7,964 nt of DNA from an uncultured Saprospiraceae bacterium (lineage in GTDB: Bacteria; Bacteroidota; Bacteroidia; Chitinophagales; Saprospiraceae): assembly GCA_938044055.1 (NCBI GenBank), contig CALIQO010000341.1:1-7964 (forward strand), read 5' to 3'. Of this stretch, positions 7,456-7,964 are shown in pieces. Position numbers and translations under genes: made by a program. Position 1 is the first letter of the stretch. Each line of letters starts with the position of its first letter. The notes beneath the pieces are model-generated. The model was not told the origin of the DNA and did not search any database. It was given only the letters and a program-made list of their open reading frames with translations.

Positions 7456-7634
7456 TTGAGAATTGAATACACTGGATAAGTTGAGAATTGAACTACTGGA
7501 CTTTGTGTTGGGAATTGAATAACAGGATTTTTTATTGAGAATTGAATCAACTGTTATTTTTATTGAGAATTGAAACTGGAATTATTGGAGAATGAACTGG
7601 GCTTTTTGAGAAACTGACCAGTAAAGTTGAAAAT
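7456..7634 (+). repeat. Degenerate direct tandem repeat, unit about 20 bp plus spacer
   Basis: A unit close to TTGAGAATTGAATNACTGGA recurs at starts 7456, 7481, 7508, 7535, 7563, 7585 and 7606, with a final remnant at 7626. Spacings are 25, 27, 27, 28, 22, 21 and 20 nt. The first five copies share TTGRGAATTGAA almost perfectly, and most continue into ACTGGA or a variant; copies six to eight are progressively eroded and shorter. Spacers are mostly T-rich. The copies are too variable and too short for a CRISPR array. They resemble neither known iterons nor DnaA boxes that I can name. Confidence 0.75.
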
Positions 7635-7683
7635 GTGTTTCCTTAAGTGGGAGCAGGTTAGAAAAGGTAGAGAACTTTCTATC

Positions 7684-7731
7684 ATGAAAACTTGTAAAGC
7701 TATAGGAAAGTGTAAGACTGGATTAAGTTAA
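7684..7731 (+). other. 15-codon ORF abutting the terminator hairpin
   Basis: ATG at 7684 opens MKTCKAIGKCKTGLS, ending at TAA (7729-7731), directly against the first base of the terminator stem at 7732. The peptide is lysine-rich with two cysteines. A purine-rich stretch (AAAAGG, 7662-7667) lies upstream, though too far for a good ribosome site. An ORF of this length is common by chance; I list it only because of its exact position. Confidence 0.15.
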
Positions 7732-7769
7732 GGAGAAAATCACTGATGTGGTTTTCTCCTTTCTTGTTT
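7732..7769 (+). terminator. Intrinsic terminator candidate
   Basis: GGAGAAAATCAC (7732-7743) pairs with GTGGTTTTCTCC (7748-7759) to give a 12-bp stem with one G-U pair, closed by a TGAT tetraloop and followed by TTTCTTGTTT (7760-7769). The tract after the hairpin is T-rich on the plus strand; on the minus strand the equivalent tract is poorer. It therefore most likely ends a plus-strand transcript, either rhodanese read-through with a 500-nt 3' UTR or a separate non-coding RNA. Confidence 0.7.
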
Positions 7770-7813
7770 AAAAGAAAGAAGTTTTTAAATCAGAACTAAA
7801 TAAAGGCCCTCAT

Positions 7814-7860
7814 TCTTCATTTAAAGAAACGCTGATGCGCTTCCTCGGTTCTTTAGAAGA
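7814..7860. repeat. Long bulged inverted repeat with inner hairpin
   Basis: TCTTC (7814-7818) and TAAAGAA (7822-7828) pair with GAAGA (7856-7860) and TTCTTTA (7849-7855), giving a 12-bp stem interrupted by a 3-nt bulge (ATT). Inside it a small hairpin CGC-TGAT-GCG (7830-7839) can form, with the same TGAT loop as the terminator 80 bp upstream. No T-run follows on the plus strand. It could be a second, minus-strand terminator for a gene beyond the right edge, or a structured RNA element. Confidence 0.4.
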
Positions 7861-7964
7861 TCTGTTCACGATTGTTACCATATCTATTGATGTCTAAGCT
7901 CGAGCCATGGCTTAAAGAATTAATAATTGCTCATTGTCCATTCCTAATTAAAACTTGTTCTTCC

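Larger units (their letters stand above)
7221..7964. other. 744-bp region without a convincing protein gene
   Basis: No open frame here looks like a gene on either strand. From left to right it contains a T8 run at 7234-7241 just after the rhodanese stop, preceded by only a weak hairpin (TATCC/GGATA, 7206-7219). There is a weak stem AATGAG/CTCATT (7399-7404 with 7420-7425), then a degenerate tandem repeat at about 7456-7634. A bulged stem CTTTCTAT/ATAGGAAAG (7675-7682 with 7702-7710) follows. A strong terminator-like hairpin at 7732-7759 and a long bulged hairpin at 7814-7860 complete the structured part. The last 100 bp are AT-rich, with two overlapping short palindromes at 7898-7912. The density of structure suggests a 3' UTR or a non-coding transcript on the plus strand, but this is inference. 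Confidence 0.6.

Noticed and set aside
7347..7550. Minus-strand 67-codon frame with a 9-residue repeat (IQFSIKNPV, IQFPTQSPV, VQFSTYPV)
   Set aside because: It is the translation of the DNA repeat where spacing happens to be 27 nt. The frame breaks at the 25-nt spacing and leaves out copies five to eight, and it starts inside copy four.
7456..7634. CRISPR array
   Set aside because: Units are degenerate, about 20 bp, with T-rich spacers of only 2-10 nt and no cas genes. CRISPR repeats would be near-identical with 30-40 nt unique spacers.
7898..7912. Overlapping palindromes GCTCGAGC and AGCCATGGCT that include XhoI and NcoI sites
   Set aside because: They could hint at vector sequence, but the flanks are ordinary AT-rich genomic sequence with no cloning-site continuation, so chance is more likely.

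Overview
The window looks like a piece of a Bacteroidota chromosome (Saprospiria/Flavobacteriia-like; the exact class cannot be settled from the sequence). Three things support this. Two genes sit just downstream of TAnnTTTG elements, the -7 box typical of Bacteroidota promoters. Shine-Dalgarno sites are weak or absent. The gene content also fits: a TonB-dependent receptor, a stand-alone membrane-anchored PASTA protein, and an IorB-like molybdoenzyme subunit. Base composition is moderately AT-rich and looks even across the genes. I see no transposase, integrase, tRNA, rRNA or CRISPR array.

Layout: (1) 1-1101 (+), the C-terminal half of a molybdopterin-binding oxidoreductase large subunit (IorB/xanthine dehydrogenase type), cut by the window's left edge. 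(2) 1105-2634 (-), a 509-residue iron-sulfur photolyase/cryptochrome of the PhrB/CryB type, converging on gene 1 with only 3 bp between them. (3) 2777-4579 (+), a 600-residue TonB-dependent outer-membrane receptor, divergent from the photolyase. (4) 4601-5893 (-), a MATE-family (DinF-like) antiporter, convergent with the receptor. (5) 6060-6845 (+), a membrane-anchored protein with three PASTA domains and an ambiguous start region. (6) 6912-7220 (+), a single-domain rhodanese. (7) 7221-7964, 744 bp with no convincing protein gene. This last region holds a degenerate tandem repeat (about 7456-7634), several hairpins, a good intrinsic-terminator candidate at 7732-7769 and, further on, a second bulged hairpin.

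The genes do not form one pathway. Strand alternates at almost every gene, so most are single-gene transcription units. The only co-directional pair is PASTA and rhodanese, 66 bp apart, which could share the promoter near 5987. The protein-coding part is ordinary housekeeping or accessory content with well-recognised families. I do not see a clear new multi-gene system. The parts least explained by known families are the repeat- and hairpin-rich right end, which may be a non-coding transcript or long 3' UTR, and the leader of the PASTA gene, where a hairpin, an 11-codon ORF and a TTG start overlap.
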